A stretch of DNA of 61,411 nt from Phytopseudomonas flavescens. GTDB taxonomy: Bacteria > Pseudomonadota > Gammaproteobacteria > Pseudomonadales > Pseudomonadaceae. This document shows, in pieces, positions 17,994 to 25,595 of the stretch. Within the stretch, counting starts at the first letter, position 1. The number at the start of each line of letters is the position of its first letter. The stretch is taken from positions 1 to 61,411 of the forward strand of contig NZ_FNDG01000028.1 of assembly GCF_900100535.1 (NCBI RefSeq). The letters are read 5' to 3'. Made by a program: the position numbers and the translations under genes. The notes beneath the pieces were generated by a model that was not told where the DNA came from, did no database searches, and worked only from the letters and a program-made list of their open reading frames with translations.

Positions 17994-19250
17994 ATGTACA
18001 GCCTCTACGCTAAAACGAAAGAAAATCTCAGGCTCGCCACTTATGCAGGACGAAGCATCTGCAACCCTGCCTCAGCCGTACTGGCCCACTTGTTCTTCGA
18101 CAACCGGCCTATCCTGAAGAAAATACGCAGGGCCATCAAGTTGCTCCGCTTGACGCCACGCTATAGCCATCGCGGCGAACTGGTGGGAGATACCTACATC
18201 TGGCACTGCGACCGGGAAGACCAGACGCGCCTGGCTCTGGATATAGGCTGCAGGCTGGCATCCGGCAGGAAGCTCAGCACCAGCTACGTACCCTCCATCA
18301 AGGAAGATGCCTACAAATCCCTGGACTGGTCGGCCATGTATGCGGCGCTGAAGATAGTCCGCACCTGCAAACAGCCCTTCGTGGAGCGGCTCTATATATT
18401 CAGCGCGGTGTGTTACACCATCAAGCACATGAAAGCCATCGACAAATATGGAATCACGGAGCGGATAACCTCGCTGATCAGTTACAACAGCGCGAACATA
18501 CCCGAGTGTTTTCTTGTCAGCGCCTGCCGACAGCGTGGTATCACGACCTATTCGCTACAACATGGCCTCTATCACCGCTACCGTAACGAATGCCCCATCG
18601 ACATCATCAACTATGAAAATGTCACCGCGCAGACGCTACTGGTCTGGAGTGAGTTCTGCAGAGCAGAAATAGATGCATTTCATCGTGATCGTGACCAGGT
18701 GCCCGGTTTCAACATGCAGGTTGCGGGCTACATCAACCCTCCGCACCGTCAATCGGTGACAGACGAGCCATCTGCTGCGACTGGTACGCATATCCTTTGT
18801 CTGCTGCCAGGGAAGCGCTATGTAGCGGACAGCGTGAAGCTTCTCAATGAACTGGCCCGACTGCCGGAGGACTACCACCTGACCATCCGCCTGCACCCGC
18901 TGCTTGCAGGCAATGCCGCACTCATCGCAGCGCTGCCTGCATACGCGACGCTCGACGACAGCGCGACTTTGACAGAGGCGCTATCCGCACAGCGTTATGA
19001 TCTGGCCATAGGCTTCAACACCACCAGCCTGTTCGAAGTGACGCTGTTCGATGTTCCCTGCGCTCTTTACCGTGCACCTAGCCTGAATCTCGATGCTCAG
19101 GATCTGCCCGCATTTTCGAATGCCGAGGAAATAGTCGACCTACTCCGATCACCTGCGGATGTCCGCAAGCTTGCCGACTACATTCTAGGTGCTTCGCTCT
19201 TTCGCTACGGCGAAATCACCCACCAGAGCATCAACGCAACAGGAACTTGA
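17994..19250 (+). CDS. putative GT-B-type surface carbohydrate transferase, family unclear
   Basis: I do not recognise a close family for this 418-residue protein. In its second half it has features shared with capsule and teichoic-acid type GT-B transferases: a QHG motif (TYSLQHGLYHRY, about 185), an R-LHP motif (TIRLHPLLAGN, about 297) and an acceptor or nucleotide loop AIGFNTTSLFEVTLFDVPC (about 340). There is no signal peptide or clear membrane helix. It is the only plus-strand gene inside a long minus-strand LPS region, and its 3' end overlaps the convergent neighbour by 20 bases. A sugar- or polyol-phosphate transfer role is plausible but unproven. Confidence 0.6.
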   Translation: MYSLYAKTKENLRLATYAGRSICNPASAVLAHLFFDNRPILKKIRRAIKLLRLTPRYSHRGELVGDTYIWHCDREDQTRLALDIGCRLASGRKLSTSYVPSIKEDAYKSLDWSAMYAALKIVRTCKQPFVERLYIFSAVCYTIKHMKAIDKYGITERITSLISYNSANIPECFLVSACRQRGITTYSLQHGLYHRYRNECPIDIINYENVTAQTLLVWSEFCRAEIDAFHRDRDQVPGFNMQVAGYINPPHRQSVTDEPSAATGTHILCLLPGKRYVADSVKLLNELARLPEDYHLTIRLHPLLAGNAALIAALPAYATLDDSATLTEALSAQRYDLAIGFNTTSLFEVTLFDVPCALYRAPSLNLDAQDLPAFSNAEEIVDLLRSPADVRKLADYILGASLFRYGEITHQSINATGT

Positions 19251-20091
19251 GCGCCAAACGCCAGAGCGAGGGATATCGTCGAATCCTCACGCCTGCCAGC
19301 CATCGCAGGCGAATCGATAACGGCATCTGGGCGCGCCTCAACAAGCGCAGCCAGTAGCGTACCGCCAACGCTTCCTTGCGGCGGATTTGCACGCTGCTCA
19401 TCTCAGAGAGATTGTGCAGCGGCATCGGGAAAGGCGGATCCTGTGCATAGGCGAGCGCGTGCAGCGCCCAGGCCTCACGAAAACTGCCCAAGGAAAAGTG
19501 CAGCAGGTCGATGTCGAAAACCACAGCAACCTTTCCGACCTGGGAAACGCGCAGGCTGAAGTCGACGTCGTAAAAATGAAAACCTCTCAAGCGCTCGTCG
19601 AAACGGGATGCGGCCCAGGCCGAGCGCCTGACGAACATCCACACACCATCCAGCGCAACGACGGGAACGCAGCTTGCTGCAGCATGCGCATCGGGCTTGG
19701 CGAAGGCCAGTGTCGCGACTTCACGTGAAGCACCGTGGCGCACATTGATGCACAGATCCTGCTCGTCCCCGCTGTGCCAGCCGGATGGAACTCTTGCCTT
19801 ATAGCGGCTTCCCGCAAGGCCAATCATTGCCAGCTCGGCGTCGCCCGCGAAATGAGAGAGCGCAAGCTGCCCCCATCCGCTGCTCAGAAACTCGACGTCT
19901 TCGTGGACGAAGCAAATGAACTCATGGCTGGCTCGAGACGCACCTTCGTTATAGACCTCGCATAGCCCGCGGCCCTCGACGCTATTGTCCAGCGCGATCA
20001 GTTCGTACTCGCTCCCGATGGTCGATGCAATGTTGCTGGCAACTGCCTGCAGACGGGCCGCTTGGGCACTGCAGATGACGACGGAGATCAA
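19231..20091 (-). CDS. glycosyltransferase, GT2-like (GT-A fold)
   Basis: This 286-residue protein begins MISVVICSAQAARLQAVASN and keeps the donor-binding pattern LIALDNSVEGRGLCEVYNEG (about 31-50) and the acidic site FVHEDVEFLS (about 62-71). Later come VVALDGVWMFVRRSAW (about 144-160) and RLRGFHFYDVDFSLRV (about 170), typical of the Glyco_tranf_2_5 type, in which HxxDxD is the metal or base region. It has a basic C-terminal tail. It is the distal gene of the minus-strand cluster and overlaps the convergent GT-B-like gene. Sugar unknown. Confidence 0.8.
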   Translation of the reverse strand: MISVVICSAQAARLQAVASNIASTIGSEYELIALDNSVEGRGLCEVYNEGASRASHEFICFVHEDVEFLSSGWGQLALSHFAGDAELAMIGLAGSRYKARVPSGWHSGDEQDLCINVRHGASREVATLAFAKPDAHAAASCVPVVALDGVWMFVRRSAWAASRFDERLRGFHFYDVDFSLRVSQVGKVAVVFDIDLLHFSLGSFREAWALHALAYAQDPPFPMPLHNLSEMSSVQIRRKEALAVRYWLRLLRRAQMPLSIRLRWLAGVRIRRYPSLWRLALKFLLR

Positions 20092-20119
20092 ATGATGCTC
20101 CGCATGAGAGGACGGCCTG

Positions 20120-20920
20120 TCATTTGATTTTCTTCAATCCGAAATAATAGAGCGGGAACTTGAGATACAGCTTGAGTTTTTTACGCGTCAGGTAACCCCA
20201 CCCTTTGCCATGCCACTTCTCTTCGAAGGTGTACTTGGAGCGCTTGGTCATCAACCACTGCCGGGCAGAGGTATGCGTGCTCAAGGTCCGGCTATCGAGG
20301 TGATCGACGACGGACGAGGTGACAAGAACGTGCCTTAGCCCGCGGGACTGCAGCGTCAGCGCATAATCGTTGTCGGCGTACCAGAAGTAGAAACGCTCAT
20401 CCAGCTCGCCAATGACATCCAGAATCGAACGACGAAACACCAGGCACCAACCGGATATCTCGCGCAATACCCCATAACCGGGATAAACACCGCTATGGAG
20501 AGCAAAGCCATTGCGCGGATGATGGAGGGAACACGCCGGACTCGCGCTGCTGACACCAGGATCACCGTTGAATACCTCTAGCAGCTCGGATGCCCAACCG
20601 GGATGAAACGACAGGTCGTTATTGCAGATGGCGACGTAGGGTGCCTGGCCTTCTCTGATCCCCAGATTCATGTAGGCGTGATAATTGAAAACCGTGTTGG
20701 GATACAGAGTCGTCACGCCAGGCTGCCGATACACCGGGCTGTCGGCATTCGACTCGAGCACCCAGACACGGAAGCGAATCTTCGCCGGGTTTTCCGACGC
20801 GACCAGCGAGTCCAGACAATGCTCAGTAACCTGGCGCAAGGCTTCATCCTTGGCGAAGCTGAGAATTACCACATCGAAACAAGTGGGTAACTCAGGCGAG
20901 TCCGCAACAGAATCAGTCAT
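20120..20920 (-). CDS. family 2 glycosyltransferase (rhamnosyltransferase-like)
   Basis: ATG at 20920 (MTDSVADSPELP) gives 266 residues. A TTG at 20974 overlapping the upstream stop is the alternative start. The protein has the GT2 start FDVVILSFAKDEALR, the WbbL-like VAICNNDLSFHPGWASELL (about 100-118), and RFYFWYADNDYALTLQSRG (about 188), where the YADNDY block corresponds to the ED/DD-Y motif of rhamnosyltransferases. It has a basic C-terminus. Neighbours are all glycosyltransferases on the same strand. The rhamnosyl assignment is inference from the motif. Confidence 0.8.
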   Translation of the reverse strand: MTDSVADSPELPTCFDVVILSFAKDEALRQVTEHCLDSLVASENPAKIRFRVWVLESNADSPVYRQPGVTTLYPNTVFNYHAYMNLGIREGQAPYVAICNNDLSFHPGWASELLEVFNGDPGVSSASPACSLHHPRNGFALHSGVYPGYGVLREISGWCLVFRRSILDVIGELDERFYFWYADNDYALTLQSRGLRHVLVTSSVVDHLDSRTLSTHTSARQWLMTKRSKYTFEEKWHGKGWGYLTRKKLKLYLKFPLYYFGLKKIK

Positions 20921-20970
20921 AAGTAAACACAATCTCAGGGAGTACAGGGCAAGCCTGATGAAGCCATGGG

Positions 20971-22044
20971 TCAATCACAGGCAAGAATACGCTCGACGCG
21001 ATTTGCCCAGGTATGTTGTTCGAGAAAACGTGCCCGACCATTTTGCGCGATGCGCTCGCGCTCTTGCGGATTCGCCAGGTAGTAGCGGACCTTGTCGTTC
21101 AACTCCGCTCCGGATCGAAACACCTCAATGTCTTGACCCGGGGTGAACAGCGAAGCGATTTCATCGCAATAATCGGTCAACAGAAAACAGCCTGCCGCTA
21201 CCGCCTCGAAGATTCGCAGATTCACGCCGGTCTCGGCACCATAGAAATCCGATCGAGTGATGTTCAGTACTATCCGCGAGCTCTGCAACAAGGTCTGGAG
21301 CTCTTCACCCCAGACGGGCCGATCATCGACGCATTGGCGCAGTGACGAGGACATGAGCGCGTAATTGCGGCGCCATCGATTGCCGCGTATGGACAGCGTT
21401 TCGCGGATGTTTTCCAGCAAAAAAACCCGGCGCAAATCGGCACTGCCGACAAACAAAACATCACGATCCTTCTCTATTTGTCGCTCAGGCACCACTACTG
21501 CCCCAAACGGCAGGTGCAGTGCCTCGAGGCCAAGCGTTTCACGGAAGAAGCGCGTGGTCGTTTCAGAGAACGAAAATAGCCGGTCATAGCGAGGCAGCTC
21601 TTCTTCGATGAAATACAGGAATTCCCGGCGCTTGGAATAGAGGTTGCAACTATCGGTATCGTAGAGGATGAAGCGGGCGCCAGCGCTGCGCACCATTTCA
21701 GCCACTCGGGCGACGTCGTAGTGCTTATAGAGAAAGCCGACCACCAGAACGTGGGTCGGTGCTTCCCGCTCCAGCAATCGGCGCAGTGGCTCCAGAGGCA
21801 AACGTGGCAGGTGCGAGAAACCCTCCCGATCTCGCGTCTTGTTGCGTGCCTTGAAGAGCGCCGAAGACAACCCATACCAGTGTCTGGGCTTTTGCTTCAG
21901 CGCGTCCCAGTGGACGGCCTGGCTACCGGCCTGCAGAAACGCGTCGAACAGTTCACGGCCAAGTGGTACACCACCTATACCGTCGATGATCAGGTACTTG
22001 CGCTTGCTCTTAGCCAGCGCGTCCGCCGTTGGCATCTGCAACAT
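20971..22044 (-). CDS. CgeB-like glycosyltransferase (GT-B)
   Basis: This is a 357-residue protein of the Glyco_trans_1_2/CgeB type. It has an N-lobe with KYLIIDGIGGVPLGREL, a central FILYDTDSCNLYSKR (about 130) and FSFSETTTRFFRETLG, then VLFVGSADLRRVFLLENI at the domain junction (about 200). The C-lobe signature is ETGVNLRIFEAVAAGCFLLT, then DYCDEIASLFTPGQDIEVF (about 270-310), where the acidic residue of RIFEAVAAG is conserved. The family is retaining GT-B, often of unknown specificity. It lies in the minus-strand core cluster. ATG at 22044 is used; a second ATG nine bases later is possible. Confidence 0.82.
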   Translation of the reverse strand: MLQMPTADALAKSKRKYLIIDGIGGVPLGRELFDAFLQAGSQAVHWDALKQKPRHWYGLSSALFKARNKTRDREGFSHLPRLPLEPLRRLLEREAPTHVLVVGFLYKHYDVARVAEMVRSAGARFILYDTDSCNLYSKRREFLYFIEEELPRYDRLFSFSETTTRFFRETLGLEALHLPFGAVVVPERQIEKDRDVLFVGSADLRRVFLLENIRETLSIRGNRWRRNYALMSSSLRQCVDDRPVWGEELQTLLQSSRIVLNITRSDFYGAETGVNLRIFEAVAAGCFLLTDYCDEIASLFTPGQDIEVFRSGAELNDKVRYYLANPQERERIAQNGRARFLEQHTWANRVERILACD

Positions 22045-22154
22045 GAGTCGTTATCCATCAAAAAGCTACGGGCCGCAGCGCTACAGGACCGCGCCAGGCA
22101 TATCGAATTCTTTCACCCTGCGGGGGCAATAGTCACGTACTGGTGAGCGGATAC

Positions 22155-23081
22155 TCAGCCATGCAGCTCAGAACGCTGACGCTTGAACAGAAGATGGCGA
22201 AAACGCTTGAGCAGTTGGCGATCCCACTGACGCAAGGGAATCTCGGCAAGCAGGCTCCAGGCGAAGCGCTTGTCATGAGTGACCGCAGGCCCGAGTATCT
22301 TGGTGAGCAGACGCGCTTTTCCCGATTCGTAGGCGGGATGCTCACGATAAAGATCCAGTAGCTGCATACCATAACGGTATTCGGCCAGATAATTGCCCGA
22401 CAGGCCATTGCCGTGCTTACGATACAGCGTGACTGCATCGGGAAGCACATCGATGAAGTAACCAGCATGGGCCGTTTTCAGAGTCATCTGAAAATCCTGT
22501 ACGCGCAGTGACGGATCATATCCGCCTGCCGCGATCATCGCCTCGCGGCGATACATCACCAGATTACCACCGACCACCAGCGCAGCGGCCAGCGCCTGGG
22601 TAAAGTCATAACGCCGTACCTTGCGAAGCTTGTTTTTTTTTGGCAGAGCCTGCCCCTGCTGATCGATTCGCAAGGCACGTCCTCCCAGACAGCCCACCTC
22701 GGGATGTGCGAGAAGATGCTCAGCCTGTAAGGCTAGACGCCCAGGGATCATCACATCGTCCGCATCAAAGGTCGCCACGAACTCTCCGCGGGCCAGTTCA
22801 AGCCCTTTGTTGAGGGCAGCGCTGACACCCTGATTATCCTGACGGACGAACTCCACCCTGCGAACATTCGGATACTCTCGCCAGCCTTGCAGAGCCTCCT
22901 CGATGCGCAAGGCGCTGTCGTCGGTAGAGCCATCGTCGACGACGATCAGCTCTATGACCTCATAGTCCTGCTGCAGAATGCTGCGTAGCGCATCACCTAC
23001 ATAAGCGCCGTAGTTGTAGCAAGGGACGATAACGCTGACCAGTGGACGACTGGAACGTATCGCCTCGGTCACAGACGACAT
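22155..23081 (-). CDS. family 2 glycosyltransferase
   Basis: This 308-residue GT-A enzyme has SVIVPCYNYGAYVGDALRSI, VVDDGSTDDSALRIEE and FDADDVMIPGRLALQ. The C-terminal half contains VQDFQMTLKTAHAGYFIDVL and FAWSLLAEIPLRQWDRQLL, which match the GT2 at 10591-11475 block by block, so these are paralogues. The start overlaps the stop of the preceding GT4 gene by 13 bases; a GTG nine bases further upstream is an alternative. It probably acts with that GT4 on consecutive outer-core sugars. Confidence 0.87.
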   Translation of the reverse strand: MSSVTEAIRSSRPLVSVIVPCYNYGAYVGDALRSILQQDYEVIELIVVDDGSTDDSALRIEEALQGWREYPNVRRVEFVRQDNQGVSAALNKGLELARGEFVATFDADDVMIPGRLALQAEHLLAHPEVGCLGGRALRIDQQGQALPKKNKLRKVRRYDFTQALAAALVVGGNLVMYRREAMIAAGGYDPSLRVQDFQMTLKTAHAGYFIDVLPDAVTLYRKHGNGLSGNYLAEYRYGMQLLDLYREHPAYESGKARLLTKILGPAVTHDKRFAWSLLAEIPLRQWDRQLLKRFRHLLFKRQRSELHG

Positions 23082-24202
23082 GCTGGCCACGCAGACAATG
23101 CATTGAAGAAATGAGGCGCTACGGCAGAGTCGACGAATCGACTCTCCAGCCGTTTACGCATGTCCTCGCGAAGTCGATAGAGCTCATCCTGGTTCGCAGA
23201 CGCGACTTTCTGCAGACTCTTAGACAGCGCATGCCAATCGCCAAAGGTGAACAGTTGGCCTTTCTCGCCAACCACCTCACGCCCGCCACCGCAATCGCTA
23301 CATACCACAGGCAAGCCTGCCGCCATTGCCTCAAGCAGAACCATGCCGAACGGTTCGTGATCCGAGCTGAGCGCGAATGTGTCGAAAGCGGTGAAGTAGC
23401 GCCGAGCCTGAGGAACCTGGCCAAGGAAACGAACCTGCTGACTGATGCCCAGCGTTTCCACCAAAGCCTTGAGTTCGGATTCCAGACGACCTTTACCAAC
23501 GATTACCAACAGACTGTCCTCCGGCAACGTGGGCAACGCGTCAGCGAAGGCACGAATGAGCGTTGCCTGGTCCTTATCCGGATGCAGCCGCCCCACGTTG
23601 CCGATTATCCAGGCATGCTCAGGCAGCACTAGGGCTTCACGCGCGGCAGAGCGGGACAGTTGCTCGGCCTGTACGGCCTGCAAATCGATGCGGTTATACA
23701 GGGTCTGAATTCGCTGCGACGGCCAGCTTGGCAGGTCGGCACGCAGATCATCGCGTACGGCGTCAGAAACGCCGAACAGATACAAGCGCTTGCGGAACAG
23801 ATTGGCGAAGAGCCGGCGTGAGCGGCGCTCATAGTCTCCGAACGCGTGGTGTATGCCAATCACCGGAAGCTTCGTACCCAGCAGCGCGACATATGCTGGC
23901 TTGGAGCGATGAGCGATGCACAGCGCAAAATTACGCTCAGCGGCAATGCGACGAATGGCATTCACTGCGCCGAGCTTGAGGCCTCGCAGGGCCTTGCTTG
24001 AATAACCTAGAAATACCACCTCATCAGAGGCGGAGCCCTGCTCCACCTCGGCGTTGTATTCGCCGGTCAGGTAAACGGTCATTACCTTGTAGGGTGTGTT
24101 CGCGAAAAGCACCCCGTATTGCCGGGCACAATCAAGGAAAGGCCCATCGTAGCCATGGCATATCTGTAACACCCATGCCTGACTCGTCTTATTAGTATTC
24201 AT
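23069..24202 (-). CDS. family 4 glycosyltransferase (WapH-like)
   Basis: The start MNTNKTSQAWVLQICHGYDG (24202) gives 377 residues. It is a GT-B fold with PVIGIHHAFGDYERRSRR in the N-lobe (about 115-132), NVGRLHPDKDQATLIRAFA (about 205-223) and the catalytic E-x7-E in EPFGMVLLEAM (about 300). Its position, two genes after the core carbamoyltransferase, and its size resemble wapH (a core hexosyltransferase) of P. aeruginosa; I treat that as likely but unproven. It is paralogous to the GT4 at 11472-12617. Confidence 0.87.
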   Translation of the reverse strand: MNTNKTSQAWVLQICHGYDGPFLDCARQYGVLFANTPYKVMTVYLTGEYNAEVEQGSASDEVVFLGYSSKALRGLKLGAVNAIRRIAAERNFALCIAHRSKPAYVALLGTKLPVIGIHHAFGDYERRSRRLFANLFRKRLYLFGVSDAVRDDLRADLPSWPSQRIQTLYNRIDLQAVQAEQLSRSAAREALVLPEHAWIIGNVGRLHPDKDQATLIRAFADALPTLPEDSLLVIVGKGRLESELKALVETLGISQQVRFLGQVPQARRYFTAFDTFALSSDHEPFGMVLLEAMAAGLPVVCSDCGGGREVVGEKGQLFTFGDWHALSKSLQKVASANQDELYRLREDMRKRLESRFVDSAVAPHFFNALSAWPACRL

Positions 24203-24510
24203 CGTTTTTGGCTCTGTAACGGTGACGAAAGGCACTGCGAAGCAGGGCGTGCAATAGTCAGCGCTCGATCAGGCATTCAGGCCTCGGGCCACGGCACCCG
24301 AAATACCTGGTCAAACTTTTCTGGACTGACGCCATTGAGAAAACTGACAAGACCGACAGGTTCAATGTTTCCGATCGATTAAGGACAAGACGTCCTGGAG
24401 CGGCGGATGAAGCTCAAGAGCTTGGTTAAAGCGTGCGCATCACAATACCGACGAATACGCACGCAAGCGAATACATTCATCGGGCCGTAAGTATTTTCGC
24501 AGGCTTGACC
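24203..24510. other. 308-base gap in the minus-strand LPS cluster
   Basis: This is mainly occupied by a decayed coding remnant on the minus strand (24277-24439, listed separately). It is lower in GC than the genes around it. No terminator or insertion-sequence end was seen, so readthrough from the pyruvyltransferase gene into the downstream genes is possible. Confidence 0.5.
24277..24439 (-). pseudogene. C-terminal remnant of a frameshifted gene
   Basis: Two adjacent minus-strand frames read like one protein broken by a single-base shift near 24362-24375. The upstream frame gives RFNQALELHPPLQDVLSLID and then a TGA at 24362. One base out of register, the next frame gives IEPVGLVSFLNG, continuing NGVSPEKFDQVFRVPWPEA to a TGA at 24277. 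A TGA at 24440 closes the upstream side. The composition looks protein-like, not random, but I do not recognise the family. It is probably what is left of a core-biosynthesis gene. Confidence 0.45.
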
Positions 24511-25593
24511 TCAGCGCTGGTCAGGGGTGCTGGCGGCTCTGACAAGTTGAGCCATTTCACGGAACATGGCCTCTGCCTGCATCCGAGCCTCTTGCAAAAA
24601 AACCTCGATGCTCGCCAGCTCGGACTCGCTGAAAGCGATCTTATCCGCAGCACTGACAGCCTGTTCGTATGACGGCTGAAGACGCTCGGCCAAGCCCACG
24701 TGTGCCAGCAAGGCCTCGATCTTGTGGGTATTGGACGGGAGGGCAAAAAAAGGCGTGCCGGTGACAAGGCACAGCGTCACCAGGTGGAAACGTCCGGTGA
24801 TCACACCCTCCGAGCGACCGAGAAGAGCGAGGAATCGATGGGTCGACAGCACCGCATGACGCCAGCGCAGCCTGTCGATCAGAGGAGCCGGCAGGTTTGC
24901 AGGGTAGCAATAGAAGTAACTCGCAGCGATGCGCCGGAGCGCCTTCAGGCGCTTGCGCAGGTTCTTGCGCAGATAGAAGTCGAATCCCTTGCCCAGTTGC
25001 AGAGGCGCAAGAGTACGAATACTCACGTAGCGCAGATCACGCCTTGCCTTGGCTGTACGCCACGCCTCGAGAAGCCGCTCATCTATCACGCTGCCATTGA
25101 CCAGTATGCCGTGGCGCAGGTCGTTGGACGTAGTGTGCCGGTAAGACAATGTCAGGTCGGGCACGACATCCGCAGATACGCCAACATCGGCCAGCGCGGC
25201 CTTGCTCATCGTGTCGCGCACGAACAGCTTGGTGAAACAGTCAGCGTCGGCGTTGAGCCGGTCGTTGTTCTGCCAGACCGAGTTGATCAGGAAGCAGGGA
25301 ATCCCATGCTTCCGGCAATAGCGGGCAAGAGCCCCGTAACGCATCGCCAGCGGGGCGTCGTCGTGCATGGTTCCTTCACCATTGACCAGGCACAGATCTG
25401 CAGCGCGGATGTCGCGCTGCAGATCCACGTCTGTCTGCCAGTCATGGTGCATCGGGCAGGAACGCTGGATATCCATACCCGCCTGCCCGGCCAAGGTGAA
25501 AATCTGCCGCATCACCAGCTGGCAGCCGTGATGATTTTCAGAAGAAGTGTCGTTGAACAGCAGCGCCTTCAATCGCACCTGAGCAATGGACAC
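24511..25593 (-). CDS. polysaccharide pyruvyl transferase family protein
   Basis: This 360-residue protein has the pyruvyltransferase fold: an N-terminal LKALLFNDTSSENHHGCQLV, LCLVNGEGTMHDDAP (about 68-82, like the GEG/GD loop of CsaB-type enzymes), SVWQNNDRLNADADCFTKLF with FVRDTMSK (about 110-130), and the C-terminal GRFHLVTLCLVTGTPFFALP, then SNTHKIEALL (about 265-295). Such enzymes add pyruvate ketals from PEP to sugars, but the family also includes proteins of other function. It starts two bases after the carbamoyltransferase stop, so the two are co-translated and both probably modify core sugars. Confidence 0.78.
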   Translation of the reverse strand: MSIAQVRLKALLFNDTSSENHHGCQLVMRQIFTLAGQAGMDIQRSCPMHHDWQTDVDLQRDIRAADLCLVNGEGTMHDDAPLAMRYGALARYCRKHGIPCFLINSVWQNNDRLNADADCFTKLFVRDTMSKAALADVGVSADVVPDLTLSYRHTTSNDLRHGILVNGSVIDERLLEAWRTAKARRDLRYVSIRTLAPLQLGKGFDFYLRKNLRKRLKALRRIAASYFYCYPANLPAPLIDRLRWRHAVLSTHRFLALLGRSEGVITGRFHLVTLCLVTGTPFFALPSNTHKIEALLAHVGLAERLQPSYEQAVSAADKIAFSESELASIEVFLQEARMQAEAMFREMAQLVRAASTPDQR

Positions 25594-25595
25594 CC

